DNA of 64,000 nt from positions 169,166 to 233,165 of the forward strand of contig DUAT01000041.1 of assembly GCA_012960755.1 (NCBI GenBank), written 5' to 3'. This document shows, piece after piece, positions 33,756-43,363 of this stretch. Position 1 is the first letter of the stretch; each line of letters starts with the position of its first letter. Below the pieces are notes generated by a model. That model was not told where the DNA came from. It saw only the letters and a program-made list of their open reading frames with translations, and ran no database searches. Origin of the DNA: Gammaproteobacteria bacterium. GTDB taxonomy: Bacteria; Pseudomonadota; Gammaproteobacteria; Pseudomonadales; Azotimanducaceae_A. Both the position numbers and the translations under genes were made by a program.

Positions 33756-34587
33756 GTCTGACTCGGTTGAGTTTTTCTTGAACAGTCCTTATTTGATTGA
33801 CCTCAAGCATCAACTGCTCGACCTTTGGAATGTTAAAATCTCTCTCCAGCAGTGTGGGTTTTACGCCCATTAGCGTGTATGTCTGCTCGAGTAGTTGCCA
33901 GACAGGATCAATGACGTCAGCACCGTGGGTATCGATTATGATGCCATCGTCTTCCACGTAATGACCCGCCATATGGATATAGGCGACTCGCTCTGCAGGC
34001 ATTTGCTTAATAAATCCCAGGGGATCATAGTCATGGTTGACGCTGTTAACATAGACATTGTTAACATCCAGCAGCAAATCGCAATCTGCCTCCTGGATAA
34101 CAGCCGTCACAAACTCAGCCTCGGACAATGCTCTTTTGGGTGTGAGGTAGTAGGAAACATTTTCCAGTACCATGCGCTGCCCAAGGATTTCCTGGACACG
34201 TTTTATTCTTCCTGCCGTATAGTGCACGGCTTCATCCGTGAACGGCAGGGGCAGAAGGTCATATAACTGGCCGCCATCGTTCGAGTAACTTAAGTGTTCA
34301 CTGTAGAGGGCTACCTGGTGCTGGTCGATAAATTTTTTTATCGCAACAATCAGGTCTTCATCGAGAGGTGCGGGACCACCAATTGATAGTGAAAGACCGT
34401 GAGTAATCAAAGGGGTGCGTTCGCTAATAGCGCGTAGCTGCTTAGCGAACTTACCACCCAGTCCAATCCAGTTTTCCGGAGCCACTTCGAGGAAGTCGAT
34501 CCCGTCTGGTACTGCCTCGCAGAATTCTGAGGCCATCGTGCGCCGCAAACCGAGACCAGCTCCATGAATTGGCTTTGATTGACTCAT
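33730..34587 (-). CDS. bufB: BufB-like multinuclear non-haem iron enzyme (DUF692)
   Basis: 285 residues of a TIM-barrel DUF692 enzyme, the family of MbnB, TglH and BufB. Iron ligands are visible as ITHGLSLSIGGPAPLDED, ALYSEHLSYSNDGGQLYDLL, CDLLLDVNNVYVNSVNHDYD, YIHMAGHYVEDDGIIIDTHG and TLLERDFNIP. The enzymes oxidise cysteine residues in a precursor to thiazole, oxazole or oxazolone-type rings. The start follows the precursor stop by 15 bases. Likely product is a modified Cys peptide as in bufferins. Confidence 0.92.
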   Translation of the reverse strand: MSQSKPIHGAGLGLRRTMASEFCEAVPDGIDFLEVAPENWIGLGGKFAKQLRAISERTPLITHGLSLSIGGPAPLDEDLIVAIKKFIDQHQVALYSEHLSYSNDGGQLYDLLPLPFTDEAVHYTAGRIKRVQEILGQRMVLENVSYYLTPKRALSEAEFVTAVIQEADCDLLLDVNNVYVNSVNHDYDPLGFIKQMPAERVAYIHMAGHYVEDDGIIIDTHGADVIDPVWQLLEQTYTLMGVKPTLLERDFNIPKVEQLMLEVNQIRTVQEKLNRVRHDAHIVAA

Positions 34588-34602
34588 GTGTGGTTAATGT
34601 AA

Positions 34603-34977
34603 CTAGTTACCGCACTTGCCTTCGCCACATTTGCCTTCACTTTTGCCTTTCTTGCTTTCACCACACTTACCTTCGCCTTCAGCTTTCTTGCCTTCGCCGC
34701 ATTTGCCTTCGCCTTCGGCTTTCTTGCCTTCGCCGCACTTGCCTTCGCCTTCGGCTTTCTTGCCTTCGCCGCACTTGCCTTCGCCTTCGGCTTTCTTACC
34801 TTCGCCGCACTTGCCTTCACCGCATTTACCTTCGGCTCCGGCTAACTGCATGTAACCACTAGACATTTCAGTTGCTGCAAAGGGATTGGTATCTGCCGCA
34901 AGCGCCAGGGGTGCCATAAACGTCATGGCGGTACCCATGGCCAGAACCAGTGCTTTACGAGATGTTTTTAATTTCAT
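34603..34977 (-). CDS. bufA: Bufferin-type RiPP precursor with Cys repeats
   Basis: 124 residues. The N terminus (KALVLAMGTAMTFMAPLALA) is a Sec signal peptide with cleavage near residue 28. After a short linker come eight cysteines in KCGEG contexts at positions 52, 57, 69, 81, 93, 105, 117 and 122; the spacing 57 to 117 is exactly 12 residues. Units read GEGKKAEGEGKC. EGKCG-rich precursors of DUF692/DUF2063 operons are bufferins, copper-binding secreted RiPPs. It heads the operon; GAGGAT precedes the start. No DoxX-type BufD gene follows here. Confidence 0.88.
   Translation of the reverse strand: MKLKTSRKALVLAMGTAMTFMAPLALAADTNPFAATEMSSGYMQLAGAEGKCGEGKCGEGKKAEGEGKCGEGKKAEGEGKCGEGKKAEGEGKCGEGKKAEGEGKCGESKKGKSEGKCGEGKCGN
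34606..34827 (-). repeat. 36-bp tandem repeat inside bufA
   Basis: About five copies of a 36-bp unit encoding a 12-residue Cys repeat, flanked by shorter KCGEG copies. The repeats are close to identical in DNA, so copy number probably varies among strains. Confidence 0.85.
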
Positions 34978-35170
34978 TAATCTATCCTCGAAGTTTTATT
35001 TCCTGAATTGAACGTACTCATTGAGCCAAGGTATTTCTGAATAAGGTCCAATATCCCCTTAATCAGACTTTCCCCAACTACGTGTTTTAAATCACACAAC
35101 AAACAAGACCGATGAACATTACGAGATATTTCTTCTTTATCCCGAAATATTAGTCACCGATCATGCAGGC

Positions 35171-36108
35171 TCAGCTTGCGCTGCTCAATTTGACCAGATC
35201 AACTAGTTCTTGTACATGTAGTTGTTGATATTCGTCGAAAACACAGGACGAATGGGGCAGTAGAATGACTTTCTTGTGCCGCCAGAGTGGTGAACTTGTT
35301 GGCAGAGGTTCTATTTCGGTGACATCGATACCCGCGCCAGCGATGATTCCTGTGTCCAGAGCCCAGAGTAGATCCGATTCCTGAATCGTTGAGCCGCGCC
35401 CGAAATTGTAAAAAAAGCACCGGGTTTTATTTTTGCCAGCAGATCTCTCGACATAAAGTACCGCGTCTGATCGCCTCCGGGCAACAGATCGATGATGTGA
35501 TCGGCGAGACCGAGGCTTGTTTCGAGGTTTTCATCATCGATATATTTCACCCCCGTTTCCGGGTCGAACCCGCCTGGGTGTCGTCTCTGATAACCCGACA
35601 CGCTCATGCCAACCCCGGTCAGCAATTGCCCGCAGCGCCTGCCGATGTTGCCGTAACCGACGATCAACGCAGACTGGTTTCTGAGCAGAGTCGAGCCTTG
35701 CAGAGCGTTTCTGTCCCAGATTTTTTTGTGTTGCAGCGCCAACATTTCAGACATGTTGCGATTGAAATGTAACATCAGGCCAAGCATCGATTCCGCGATC
35801 ATGGTGCCGTGGAATTTACCGTAGTAGGTCGGGATGAGATGTTGTGGATCCTCATATACCCAATCCTTACCTGCTGCCGGTGTAAAAACAGCTTGTAATC
35901 TGGGTGCCAGAGCAAACCATTCACGCTTGAAATACCATGTATCCAGCCACTCAACTGATGGCAATGCGTCCAGCAGAGCGCTTTCATTGTTTAGAAAGGT
36001 GAGTTCTATCTCTGGATAGCTGGCTGAAAACAGTTTGAAGTGATCCGAGGTGAAGTGGTTACCGGTATCTTCGGATACCAGATAGACAAACATTCTTTTG
36101 GGGTGCAT
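35171..36108 (-). pseudogene. NAD-dependent D-2-hydroxyacid dehydrogenase with one-base frameshift
   Basis: The first 233 codons from ATG 36108 encode a normal start with NQSALIVGYGNIGRRCGQLL (GxGxxG) and LLAKIKPGAFF. The frame breaks at a run of seven A at 35410-35416 (T on the coding strand). In the next frame the family continues with YNFGRGSTIQESDLLWALDT, IIAGAGIDVTEIEPLPTSS and KKVILLPHSSCVFDE, ending at the TGA at 35171. Eight T would restore a 312-residue protein with Arg, Glu and His catalytic residues. It may be a true mutation, a slippage switch or a sequencing error. Confidence 0.85.
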
Positions 36109-36211
36109 CTGAATAGGTCGACGTCAGAACTGGAACTATGGATTATAACCAGCGGCACCCGGAACTGTACTGCTGAGCTAACAAAATGTGAGCTAACAAA
36201 AAGCAGTTAGT

Positions 36212-36258
36212 AAAAAAGCGGGCCAATTGAAAAAGCGAGCCGAGGCCCGCTTTCTTTT
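36212..36258 (-). terminator. Terminator after hppA
   Basis: On the minus strand AAAGCGGGCC pairs with GGCCCGCTTT across a 19-base region, and an inner GCGGGCC hairpin is followed by CTTTTT. A run of six T follows the outer stem. It lies 26 bp after the hppA stop. Confidence 0.8.
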
Positions 36259-36284
36259 AAAGCTTCAATTGTTGTAGATAGTCC

Positions 36285-38321
36285 TCACAATAGTGGTGCA
36301 ATCACCAAACTGACAATTGCCATTACATTAATCAGGATGTTCATCGAAGGGCCAGAAGTGTCCTTGAATGGGTCACCAACCGTGTCACCAACAACGACAG
36401 CAGCATGTACATCTGAACCCTTGCCTCCCAGGTTACCTTTTTCAACATATTTCTTGGCGTTGTCCCAGGCACCACCGGCGTTTGCCATCATCAGTGCAAG
36501 CAATACACAACCAAGCAAGGCACCAGCAAGCATGCCGCCCAGACTGGTTGCGCCGAGGCCAAAACCCACCACGGCGGGCATGGCAACGGCGATAATTCCA
36601 GGCAGGATCATCTTTTTCAGCGCCGCCTGGGTCGCGATGTCGACACACTTCTTATGATCAGGGTCTGCTTTACCTTCCATCAGCCCTTCAATCTCCCGGA
36701 ACTGCCGGCGAATCTCTTCGATCATTTCCATCGCGGCATCACCGACGGCAGTCATGGTGATTGAAGCGATCAGGAATGGGAGGGCACCACCGATGAACAA
36801 ACCAACGAGGACTTTGGGATCTGATAGTTCCAGTGAGAATCCTGGTTGTGAGATACCCATGGTCTCGACAAATGCGGCGATTATCGCCAGCGCTGCCAGA
36901 GCGGCTGCGCCGATGGCGAACCCTTTGCCTATTGCAGCCGTGGTGTTACCCACCTCGTCCAGGCCATCTGTGATTTCACGAACGTCGGCGCCAAGCCCAC
37001 CCATTTCAGCGATACCGCCAGCGTTGTCTGCAACGGGGCCATAGGCATCGAGCGCCATTGTCATACCGACAGTGGCTAACATACCAACCGCGGCAATCCC
37101 GACACCATAAAGACCTGCGAAATCAGTTGAGAAATAAATTATTGCAGCAATAGCAATAATAGGAATGACAACAGACTGCATTCCGATAGCCAGTCCGGTG
37201 ATCATGACGGTCGCAGTGCCGGTCTTACCGGCTTCGGCGATCTTAATGATCGGTCCCTTCGCGGTGTAATATTCGGTGACCAGACCGATCAGAATACCAC
37301 CAGCAGTGCCTGCAACAATTGCCCAAAAAACACCCATGCTGATACCCATCGCACTGGTCAGAAAATAGGCTGCAACAATAAGTGCGAATGCAGATATCTG
37401 GTGGCCCATTCGGAGTGCAGTTTCTGGTGCACTATTGGACATACTGCGAACGATCAGGATTCCGATGATGGAGCAAATCAAACCTGCTGACGCCAACGCA
37501 AGTGGTAGAAACATCAGTGCAGGTTGTCCTTTTCCAGCTTCCGCTTCAGCGGCCAGGACATTGATGCCAAATGCTGAATCGACGACGAGTGTCGATGCAA
37601 TCGCAATCGTGGCGATCATAGCGCCACAGTAGGATTCGAAAATGTCTGATCCCATGCCTGCAACGTCTCCCACATTATCTCCTACATTATCCGCGATAAC
37701 GCCGGGATTTCTCGGATCATCCTCTGGAATACCGGCTTCGATTTTACCGACCAGGTCGGCGCCGACATCGGCACTTTTGGTAAAAATACCACCCCCCACC
37801 CGGGAGAAGAGCGCCACACTGGATGCACCCATGCCAAAACCATGAATGTAGTGGACCGTCTCCGGATCACCACCGAAGTACCAATAGAGTGAACCGAGGC
37901 CGATCAGGCCCAGCGAAGCGACGCACAAGCCCATGATTGATCCGCCGTAGAAGGCGACGGTGAGCGCACCGGCGGTACCTGTATTTTGAGCTGCAGTCGT
38001 TGTCCTGATATTTGCCTTGGTGGCAGAGAACATGCCCAGATATCCGGCAGCGGCGGAAGTGAGCGCCCCAACGGCAAAGGACAGGGATGTGTACCAGCCC
38101 AGGTCCGTCAGGCCCAGTATGATGCACAATGGCACGGCGAACAGGGCCAGCATCGTGTATTCCCGGTGCATAAATGTCATTGCACCTTCATGGATAGCCC
38201 TGGCTATTTTCTTTAGTTTTTCGTCGCCTTCAGGGTATCTCGTCATCAAGACGTAGATAATGAAAGCACAAACGAGTCCAAACGCGCCAAAAATTGGCGG
38301 CAGGTTTGTTATATCACTCAT
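36285..38321 (-). CDS. hppA: Membrane-bound pyrophosphatase, K+-dependent type
   Basis: 678 residues and about 16 membrane helices. Active-site blocks include [40 protein letters not shown] and [35 protein letters not shown] carries Ala where K+-independent enzymes have Lys (GNTTK), which indicates K+ dependence. It couples PPi hydrolysis to export of H+ or Na+; the ion cannot be told from sequence here. Its gene is monocistronic with a strong terminator. Confidence 0.95.
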   Translation of the reverse strand: MSDITNLPPIFGAFGLVCAFIIYVLMTRYPEGDEKLKKIARAIHEGAMTFMHREYTMLALFAVPLCIILGLTDLGWYTSLSFAVGALTSAAAGYLGMFSATKANIRTTTAAQNTGTAGALTVAFYGGSIMGLCVASLGLIGLGSLYWYFGGDPETVHYIHGFGMGASSVALFSRVGGGIFTKSADVGADLVGKIEAGIPEDDPRNPGVIADNVGDNVGDVAGMGSDIFESYCGAMIATIAIASTLVVDSAFGINVLAAEAEAGKGQPALMFLPLALASAGLICSIIGILIVRSMSNSAPETALRMGHQISAFALIVAAYFLTSAMGISMGVFWAIVAGTAGGILIGLVTEYYTAKGPIIKIAEAGKTGTATVMITGLAIGMQSVVIPIIAIAAIIYFSTDFAGLYGVGIAAVGMLATVGMTMALDAYGPVADNAGGIAEMGGLGADVREITDGLDEVGNTTAAIGKGFAIGAAALAALAIIAAFVETMGISQPGFSLELSDPKVLVGLFIGGALPFLIASITMTAVGDAAMEMIEEIRRQFREIEGLMEGKADPDHKKCVDIATQAALKKMILPGIIAVAMPAVVGFGLGATSLGGMLAGALLGCVLLALMMANAGGAWDNAKKYVEKGNLGGKGSDVHAAVVVGDTVGDPFKDTSGPSMNILINVMAIVSLVIAPLL

Positions 38322-38553
38322 ATTCGGTACCGGTTGGATTGGTTATTTTCGTTGTTAATCCAACTCGCGGCTTGTCGCCTGATTTGGATGGGGCTAATAC
38401 TACAAAAGAGCGTGCCACGGGTGAACTGTTAATTCGATTTTTTGACGCTGTTTATGACGATTCCCATGTTTCGATAAGGAATCCACGGACACTGACGTAA
38501 ATAAACCACAATCAGAGATTCCTGGGGACAATTGTGACAGGATCGTTAGCCTG

Positions 38554-39609
38554 TTAACCTTCCTGCAAAAGTCGAATCAAATCAATAATGGCGGCATTGG
38601 CGCGGGAAATATGGGAACCCATGACGAGTGAGTGGTTAGCGACGAAACCAAAGCCACTCCCGTTCAGGATGATTGGACTCCAGACAGTATCCTGTGTGGG
38701 TTCCAGTTCCCTGATAATCTGCCGCAGGCTCACCAGGGCATTTTTCTTTTCCAGCACATCCTTAAAGTCTATCTCGATGGCTTGCAGCAAATGAATCAAG
38801 GCCCAGGTGGTGCCTCTGGTTTCGTAGAAAACATCGTCCAATTCGCTCCAGGGTGTTTTAACCTGCTTTTCCATTTGTACAGCCGTTGACTGAACAGCCG
38901 CCGAATCACCTGCAAGTGAAATATCCAGTTGTTTTTTTCCGACACTCGCGCTCAGGCGCTGGGACAAGCTACCGAGCCGGGTTCCCACTTCCGATAGCCA
39001 GGTCCTCAGGTTATCGGCCCTGGCGTAAAACTGCGCGCTTGGTTGCCCAGGGTCTCCGAGCCGAAGCAGGTAGCCCCTGAGTGCCTTGATGCCTTTTCCA
39101 TACTCTGATTCAGTTTCTGGCAACATCCAGCTTCGGCTGTCAAAGTAGAACTGATTTTCGGCGGTGACCAGACCTTGATCTTCTGTGGACTGTGACTGGG
39201 AGCGACTCATGTTATTCCGTAATGTCCTGGTCATATCCCTGATCTGGACCAGAACGCCATATTCCCAGTTCGGCATATTGTCCATCCAGACACCCGGAGG
39301 GAATATATCATTCGTGAGGTAGCCGCCCCGCTTGCTCAACAGTGTCTCGGCAAGTTTTATGGTCGTTGCCACAGTAACACTGCCAGGCACATTTTTTAGA
39401 GCCAATTCGCTGGTGATCTGTTGTGTGTGAGGTAGGACATCGAAGAGCATGGGCTCATCGTCCCAGAGGTAGCCAAGGATGCTGATCACAACGACCAGTG
39501 CACTGGCCACACCCATAACGCCCTTTGCACCTACCGATGCGCTCGAAGTCTCAAGTCGGTCTGATACGCTGGATTTTATATTCTCAAGTATTGACAATCT
39601 GCTCACCAT
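38554..39609 (-). CDS. DUF2333 family membrane-anchored protein
   Basis: 351 residues. One membrane helix near residues 28-46 (GVMGVASALVVVISILGYLW) is followed by a periplasmic part with DEPMLFDVLPHTQ, LLSKRGGYLTNDIFPPGVWM, DNMPNWEYGVLVQIRDMTR and RGTTWALIHLLQAIEIDFKD. This matches DUF2333, common in gammaproteobacteria and of unknown role. The first 230 bp upstream hold no gene on the hppA side. It lies 74 bp downstream of the start of the hypothetical lipoprotein on the same strand. Confidence 0.85.
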   Translation of the reverse strand: MVSRLSILENIKSSVSDRLETSSASVGAKGVMGVASALVVVISILGYLWDDEPMLFDVLPHTQQITSELALKNVPGSVTVATTIKLAETLLSKRGGYLTNDIFPPGVWMDNMPNWEYGVLVQIRDMTRTLRNNMSRSQSQSTEDQGLVTAENQFYFDSRSWMLPETESEYGKGIKALRGYLLRLGDPGQPSAQFYARADNLRTWLSEVGTRLGSLSQRLSASVGKKQLDISLAGDSAAVQSTAVQMEKQVKTPWSELDDVFYETRGTTWALIHLLQAIEIDFKDVLEKKNALVSLRQIIRELEPTQDTVWSPIILNGSGFGFVANHSLVMGSHISRANAAIIDLIRLLQEG

Positions 39610-39683
39610 CCACGTCGGTCTAAGTGCAGTATCTTAACACGTCGATCTGGCGGGAACGCATTGGTAGGCCATGGTATGGGTGA

Positions 39684-40409
39684 TTATTGGTTTTCCGGTA
39701 CTATAAACCGCAAGTGAATGCTGGGCCTTCGACCAGTTTCGAAGGTTGCATGTACCCTGGTACCGGTAGTGTCATTCAGCTGTTGGTAAATCCAGCGGCC
39801 TTCCGGGTCGTTCCTTGCTGTTATGATGACTGTGGCCTGTTTGCGCTCTACCATTCTGGCGATGTTATGCAATTGGGTAATTAAATCACTGTGCCTCGAA
39901 TCCAGGGCATCTGCCTCCAGGTTATAGATCTCGTGGGTCGCTGATCGCCGATCGGTAATTAGTCTTTCTACTGCGGAAATGTTTGGGTGAGTTTCATCTA
40001 TTGAACGGGCCTTGTTCAGGTAGTCCACCGCAGAACGGAAGTGTTGAAGCTCTGCGGCGTCGATAGCCCATGCCAGATACTTTTCTATGATTTCTGTAAG
40101 ACCTTGCTCTGCAAATCTGTTTGCCGGATCCATCGAGAACACTCGCAAATACCGATAATAGGCGTTGTCATCAAGGGGTGTTGTCAGGCGATCACCTTCA
40201 TAGGCAAGATATGCTTCGTCTAATAGCTGGTTTATTTTTTTCTGGGTTGCGGGGTCAATGACCTGGGTCGGGGTATGAGCGGGTTGTTCAGATGGTTCTG
40301 TTGTTCCACGAACGCTGAGGGATTCGCAGCTGGCGAGCGTGAAAATGAATGAAAAGCAAAAAAAAACCCGGTAAATGGGCAACAATGCTTTCGTGCTAAG
40401 GTCATACAT
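39684..40409 (-). CDS. Hypothetical lipoprotein with TPR-like helices
   Basis: 241 residues. A lipobox TLASC at about residues 24-28 follows a hydrophobic stretch (PIYRVFFCFSFIFTLA). The body has tetratricopeptide-like helices (YYRYLRVFSMDPANRFAEQG, FRSAVDYLNKARSIDETHPN) and a C-terminal domain containing VIITARNDPEGRWIYQQLND. I do not recognise a family name. It is divergent from the DsbD-alpha gene and precedes the DUF2333 gene. Confidence 0.65.
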   Translation of the reverse strand: MYDLSTKALLPIYRVFFCFSFIFTLASCESLSVRGTTEPSEQPAHTPTQVIDPATQKKINQLLDEAYLAYEGDRLTTPLDDNAYYRYLRVFSMDPANRFAEQGLTEIIEKYLAWAIDAAELQHFRSAVDYLNKARSIDETHPNISAVERLITDRRSATHEIYNLEADALDSRHSDLITQLHNIARMVERKQATVIITARNDPEGRWIYQQLNDTTGTRVHATFETGRRPSIHLRFIVPENQ

Positions 40410-40467
40410 GTAAGCTTACTTTGTTTCTGACCGGAAACACCGAATACTACACGGTTACAGAATAACT

Positions 40468-41001
40468 ATGGTTAAGCAATTTAAAAAAAAGTGGGTCATC
40501 CTTGTCATGGTGCTGGGCGTTTGCAACGCTCTGGGTGAAACGCCGTTTAATGATAGAAATACGTTCCTTGAACCATCCGAGATACTGCCCGTCGAGGACG
40601 CTTTCAGGTTGACTGCCGCCAGGTCAGGAGACGAGGTCATGCTGTACTGGCAGATTACTCCTGGCTACTACCTCTATAAGCATCGGTTAAAGGCTACATC
40701 CGAGGTGGCTTTAGGGGCTTTGTTCATGTCTCCCGGTCAAGCAAAACACGATGAATTTTTCGGTGATGTTGAGGTGTACTATGATGAGCTAGAGGTCATA
40801 GTGCCGATTTTATCAGAGCGAGCTGAGGGCTCTTTATCAGAGCGAGCTGAGGGCTCTTTATCAGAGCGAGCTGAGGGCTCTTTATCAGAGCGAGCTGAGG
40901 GCTCTTTATCAGACCAGGCAATGACTCTGATGGTTGAGTACCAAGGGTGTGCAGACGCGGGAATCTGCTATCCACCGCAGAAAGTTCTGGTATCTCCCTG
41001 A
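40468..41001 (+). CDS. Stand-alone N-terminal DsbD (DsbD-alpha) domain with minisatellite insert
   Basis: 177 residues with a signal peptide (KKWVILVMVLGVCNALGE). The body matches DsbD-alpha: FLEPSEILPVEDAFRLTAAR, WQITPGYYLYKHRLKATSE and the active Cys pair in YQGCADAGICYPPQK. In DsbD this domain receives electrons from the membrane part and passes them to periplasmic thiol proteins. Here the membrane and C-terminal thioredoxin domains are missing and the ORF ends after PPQKVLVSP. Residues 116-147 are four copies of SERAEGSL. It may work with a separate membrane partner. Confidence 0.85.
   Translation: MVKQFKKKWVILVMVLGVCNALGETPFNDRNTFLEPSEILPVEDAFRLTAARSGDEVMLYWQITPGYYLYKHRLKATSEVALGALFMSPGQAKHDEFFGDVEVYYDELEVIVPILSERAEGSLSERAEGSLSERAEGSLSERAEGSLSDQAMTLMVEYQGCADAGICYPPQKVLVSP
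40813..40908 (+). repeat. 24-bp tandem repeat, four copies, inside the DsbD-alpha gene
   Basis: Unit TCAGAGCGAGCTGAGGGCTC plus TTTA, exactly 24 bp, repeated four times without mismatch and kept in frame (SERAEGSL). It shares the core GCTGAGGGCTCTT with the array at 44565. Confidence 0.9.
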
Positions 41002-41135
41002 AATTACCAGTAAAACCACGGCGTTGTATGAATTCACCTTGGTATAGGCATACCGTTGTAAAAAAATCTGAATAAGTTCTGGTAAATTGCCGGTATCATC
41101 TAGAAAATAGCCCGGCAAACATAAAGGTAGGCAAA

Positions 41136-41579
41136 GTGGCTAAAATTCTTGTATTACACGGTCCTAATCTAAACTTGTTGGGGATGCGCGAACCGGAGGT
41201 CTATGGAACCGATACATTGGATCAAATCAATGCCCGGCTGGTTCAAAAAGCAAAAGCTAACGGCCATGAGTTAGTCGCCTTCCAGTCAAATGCTGAACAT
41301 GAGTTAGTAGACAGGATCCACGCGGCCAGATTGGAATCAATCGTCTACATCCTTATTAATCCTGGTGCATTTACTCACACAAGCATCGCTTTGCGGGATG
41401 CACTGTTAGGTGTCGCTATCCCGTTTATCGAAGTGCATGTGTCAAATGTCCAGAGCCGGGAATCGTTTCGAAAACATTCTTATCTTGCCGACATAGCAGT
41501 TGGCTGTATCTCGGGTCTGGGTGTACAGGGTTATGAACTTGCCCTGGAGGCAGCAATGTCACAAGTGGGGGAGCATTAG
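41136..41579 (+). CDS. aroQ: Type II 3-dehydroquinate dehydratase
   Basis: 147 residues. [20 protein letters not shown] is the hallmark start, with the catalytic Tyr in [13 protein letters not shown] and His in [36 protein letters not shown] completes the site. The enzyme dehydrates 3-dehydroquinate in the shikimate pathway. The start is a GTG at 41136. Its stop overlaps the accB start. Confidence 0.95.
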   Translation: MAKILVLHGPNLNLLGMREPEVYGTDTLDQINARLVQKAKANGHELVAFQSNAEHELVDRIHAARLESIVYILINPGAFTHTSIALRDALLGVAIPFIEVHVSNVQSRESFRKHSYLADIAVGCISGLGVQGYELALEAAMSQVGEH

Positions 41580-42016
41580 TGGATATTCGCAAGGTTAAGA
41601 AGCTTATCGAACTCATGGAAGAATCAGATATCGTTGAGATTGAAGTAAAGGAAGGAGAGGATGCTGTTCGAATTTCAAGGAGATCAGCCAGCGAACAAGA
41701 GGGATTATCGCCTCAGGCTTCATCGAGTTACGTAAACCGCACAGAAACAGCCGTATCGCCAACCAAACTGCCGACGGTTAAAGGACATATTGTTCATGCT
41801 CCGATGGTGGGTACTTTCTATTCTGCGCCGTCACCAGGTTCACCCGCTTTTGTCGAAGTCGGGGATCGTGTGAGGGAAGGGGATACCTTGTGCATCGTGG
41901 AATCAATGAAAATGATGAACCAGATAAAGTCCGACAAGTCTGGCACCATCGAAGCAATTCTGGTCGAGAATGAGTCGACGGTGGAGTTCGACCAGCCCCT
42001 GTTCACGATTGTCTAA
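41579..42016 (+). CDS. accB: Biotin carboxyl carrier protein of acetyl-CoA carboxylase
   Basis: 145 residues from a GTG at 41579. The N terminus ([20 protein letters not shown]) and a Pro/Ser/Thr-rich linker lead to the biotinyl domain with [17 protein letters not shown] and [15 protein letters not shown]. Lys 111 in ESMKM is the biotin site. It carries the carboxyl group between AccC and the transferase. It overlaps aroQ by one base and precedes accC. Confidence 0.95.
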   Translation: MDIRKVKKLIELMEESDIVEIEVKEGEDAVRISRRSASEQEGLSPQASSSYVNRTETAVSPTKLPTVKGHIVHAPMVGTFYSAPSPGSPAFVEVGDRVREGDTLCIVESMKMMNQIKSDKSGTIEAILVENESTVEFDQPLFTIV

Positions 42017-42043
42017 ATACTCCTCTTCAGCAGGAAATTCTTG

Positions 42044-43363
42044 ATGTTACGTCGTGTACTAATCGCCAACCGGGGTGAGATTGCTCTTCGCATACTCCGT
42101 GCCTGCCATGAGATGGGTATTGAAGCGATCGCAGCCTACACTCAGGTTGATAAGGATTTGCTACACCTTCAATTTGCTGACGATACTGTTTGCGTCGATC
42201 GCAGTAGTTATCTTTGCCCGGAAAATATGGTAATGGCGGCTACTACTATGAACTGCGATGCTATTCATCCCGGGTATGGGCTGCTGTCGGAAGATGTGGA
42301 ATTTGCAGAGATGGTCGTGAAGAATGGGCTGGTGTTTGTCGGCGCAAAACCTGAACATCTGCGAGCCCTTGGAGACAAATCCAAAGCCCGCCAGGTCATG
42401 GCGTCAAATGGCCTGCAAGCCATTCCGGGTAGTTCGAATAGTGTTTTGAACCTCCAGGAGGCAGTAGAATCCGCCAGGGACATAGGATATCCGTTGGTCA
42501 TCAAGGCGACGTTTGGCGGAGGTGGACGTGGCATCCGTCTGATTCATAATGAGTCGGAACTGGTTGGTGTTTATTCAGAAGCAAGATCAGAGGCAAACGT
42601 CAATTTTGGACGGGATGAATTGTACCTGGAGAAATATCTAGCAGACGCCAGACATATAGAAGTACAGGTTCTCGGCGATGGTCGCGGTACAGTGGTTCAC
42701 CTCGGTACACGGGATTGTTCAATTCAGCGTCGGCATCAGAAAATCATCGAAGAAGCGCCTGCCCCGGGAATTGATTCGAAGTCGCTGGACGCTCTGGCGA
42801 ACTCGGCGGCATCGGCCCTGACAAGGTTGGATTATCAAAATGCTGCAACCCTTGAATTTCTCTACCAGGATGGGGAATTCTATTTTATGGAAATCAATAC
42901 CCGGCTCCAGGTTGAACACCCGGTCACCGAAATGGTGGCTGGCGTGGATATCGTACAAGCTCAGCTTTCCATAGCTGATTCCGGCGAACTGCCGCTCACC
43001 CAGGAAGATGTCAAAATCGAGGGATATTCAATTGAATGCCGCATTAATGCGGAAGATGCCAATTTCAACCCGAGCCCTGGTTTAGTTGTCAGGTATGATG
43101 CCCCGGGAGGTCATGGGGTAAGGGTAGATTCGCATGTTTACGCTGGCTACCTGGTCCCGCATCATTATGATTCATTGCTGGCTAAGCTTGTGGTCCATGG
43201 CAAAAACAGAAATGAAGCCATTGCCAGAATGCGCAGGGCGTTGAGCGAATTTCGGATCGAAGGTATTGCCACAGGGATTCCACTGTTACAGGAAATCCTT
43301 GCCAGCACTGACTTTCTTAACGGGACCTACAATACCCAAACAGCCGCTGGTATCGTTTCCTGA
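42044..43363 (+). CDS. accC: Biotin carboxylase, acetyl-CoA carboxylase subunit
   Basis: About 439 residues. LRRVLIANRGEIALRILRAC begins the biotin carboxylase fold. GYPLVIKATFGGGGRGIRLI is the ATP-grasp Gly loop, EEAPAPGI, FYFMEINTRLQVEHPVTEMV and YSIECRINAEDANFNPSPG follow. It carboxylates AccB biotin using ATP and bicarbonate. The start ATG 42044 has AGGA upstream. It forms an operon with aroQ and accB, and its stop overlaps the prmA start as TGATG. Confidence 0.95.
   Translation: MLRRVLIANRGEIALRILRACHEMGIEAIAAYTQVDKDLLHLQFADDTVCVDRSSYLCPENMVMAATTMNCDAIHPGYGLLSEDVEFAEMVVKNGLVFVGAKPEHLRALGDKSKARQVMASNGLQAIPGSSNSVLNLQEAVESARDIGYPLVIKATFGGGGRGIRLIHNESELVGVYSEARSEANVNFGRDELYLEKYLADARHIEVQVLGDGRGTVVHLGTRDCSIQRRHQKIIEEAPAPGIDSKSLDALANSAASALTRLDYQNAATLEFLYQDGEFYFMEINTRLQVEHPVTEMVAGVDIVQAQLSIADSGELPLTQEDVKIEGYSIECRINAEDANFNPSPGLVVRYDAPGGHGVRVDSHVYAGYLVPHHYDSLLAKLVVHGKNRNEAIARMRRALSEFRIEGIATGIPLLQEILASTDFLNGTYNTQTAAGIVS

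Noticed and set aside
34569..34862. Forward-strand repetitive ORFs opposite bufA (LRLRLSCLRRTC and LPSPHLPSPSAF types)
   Set aside because: They mirror the bufA tandem repeat; bufA on the other strand has a signal peptide and operon context.
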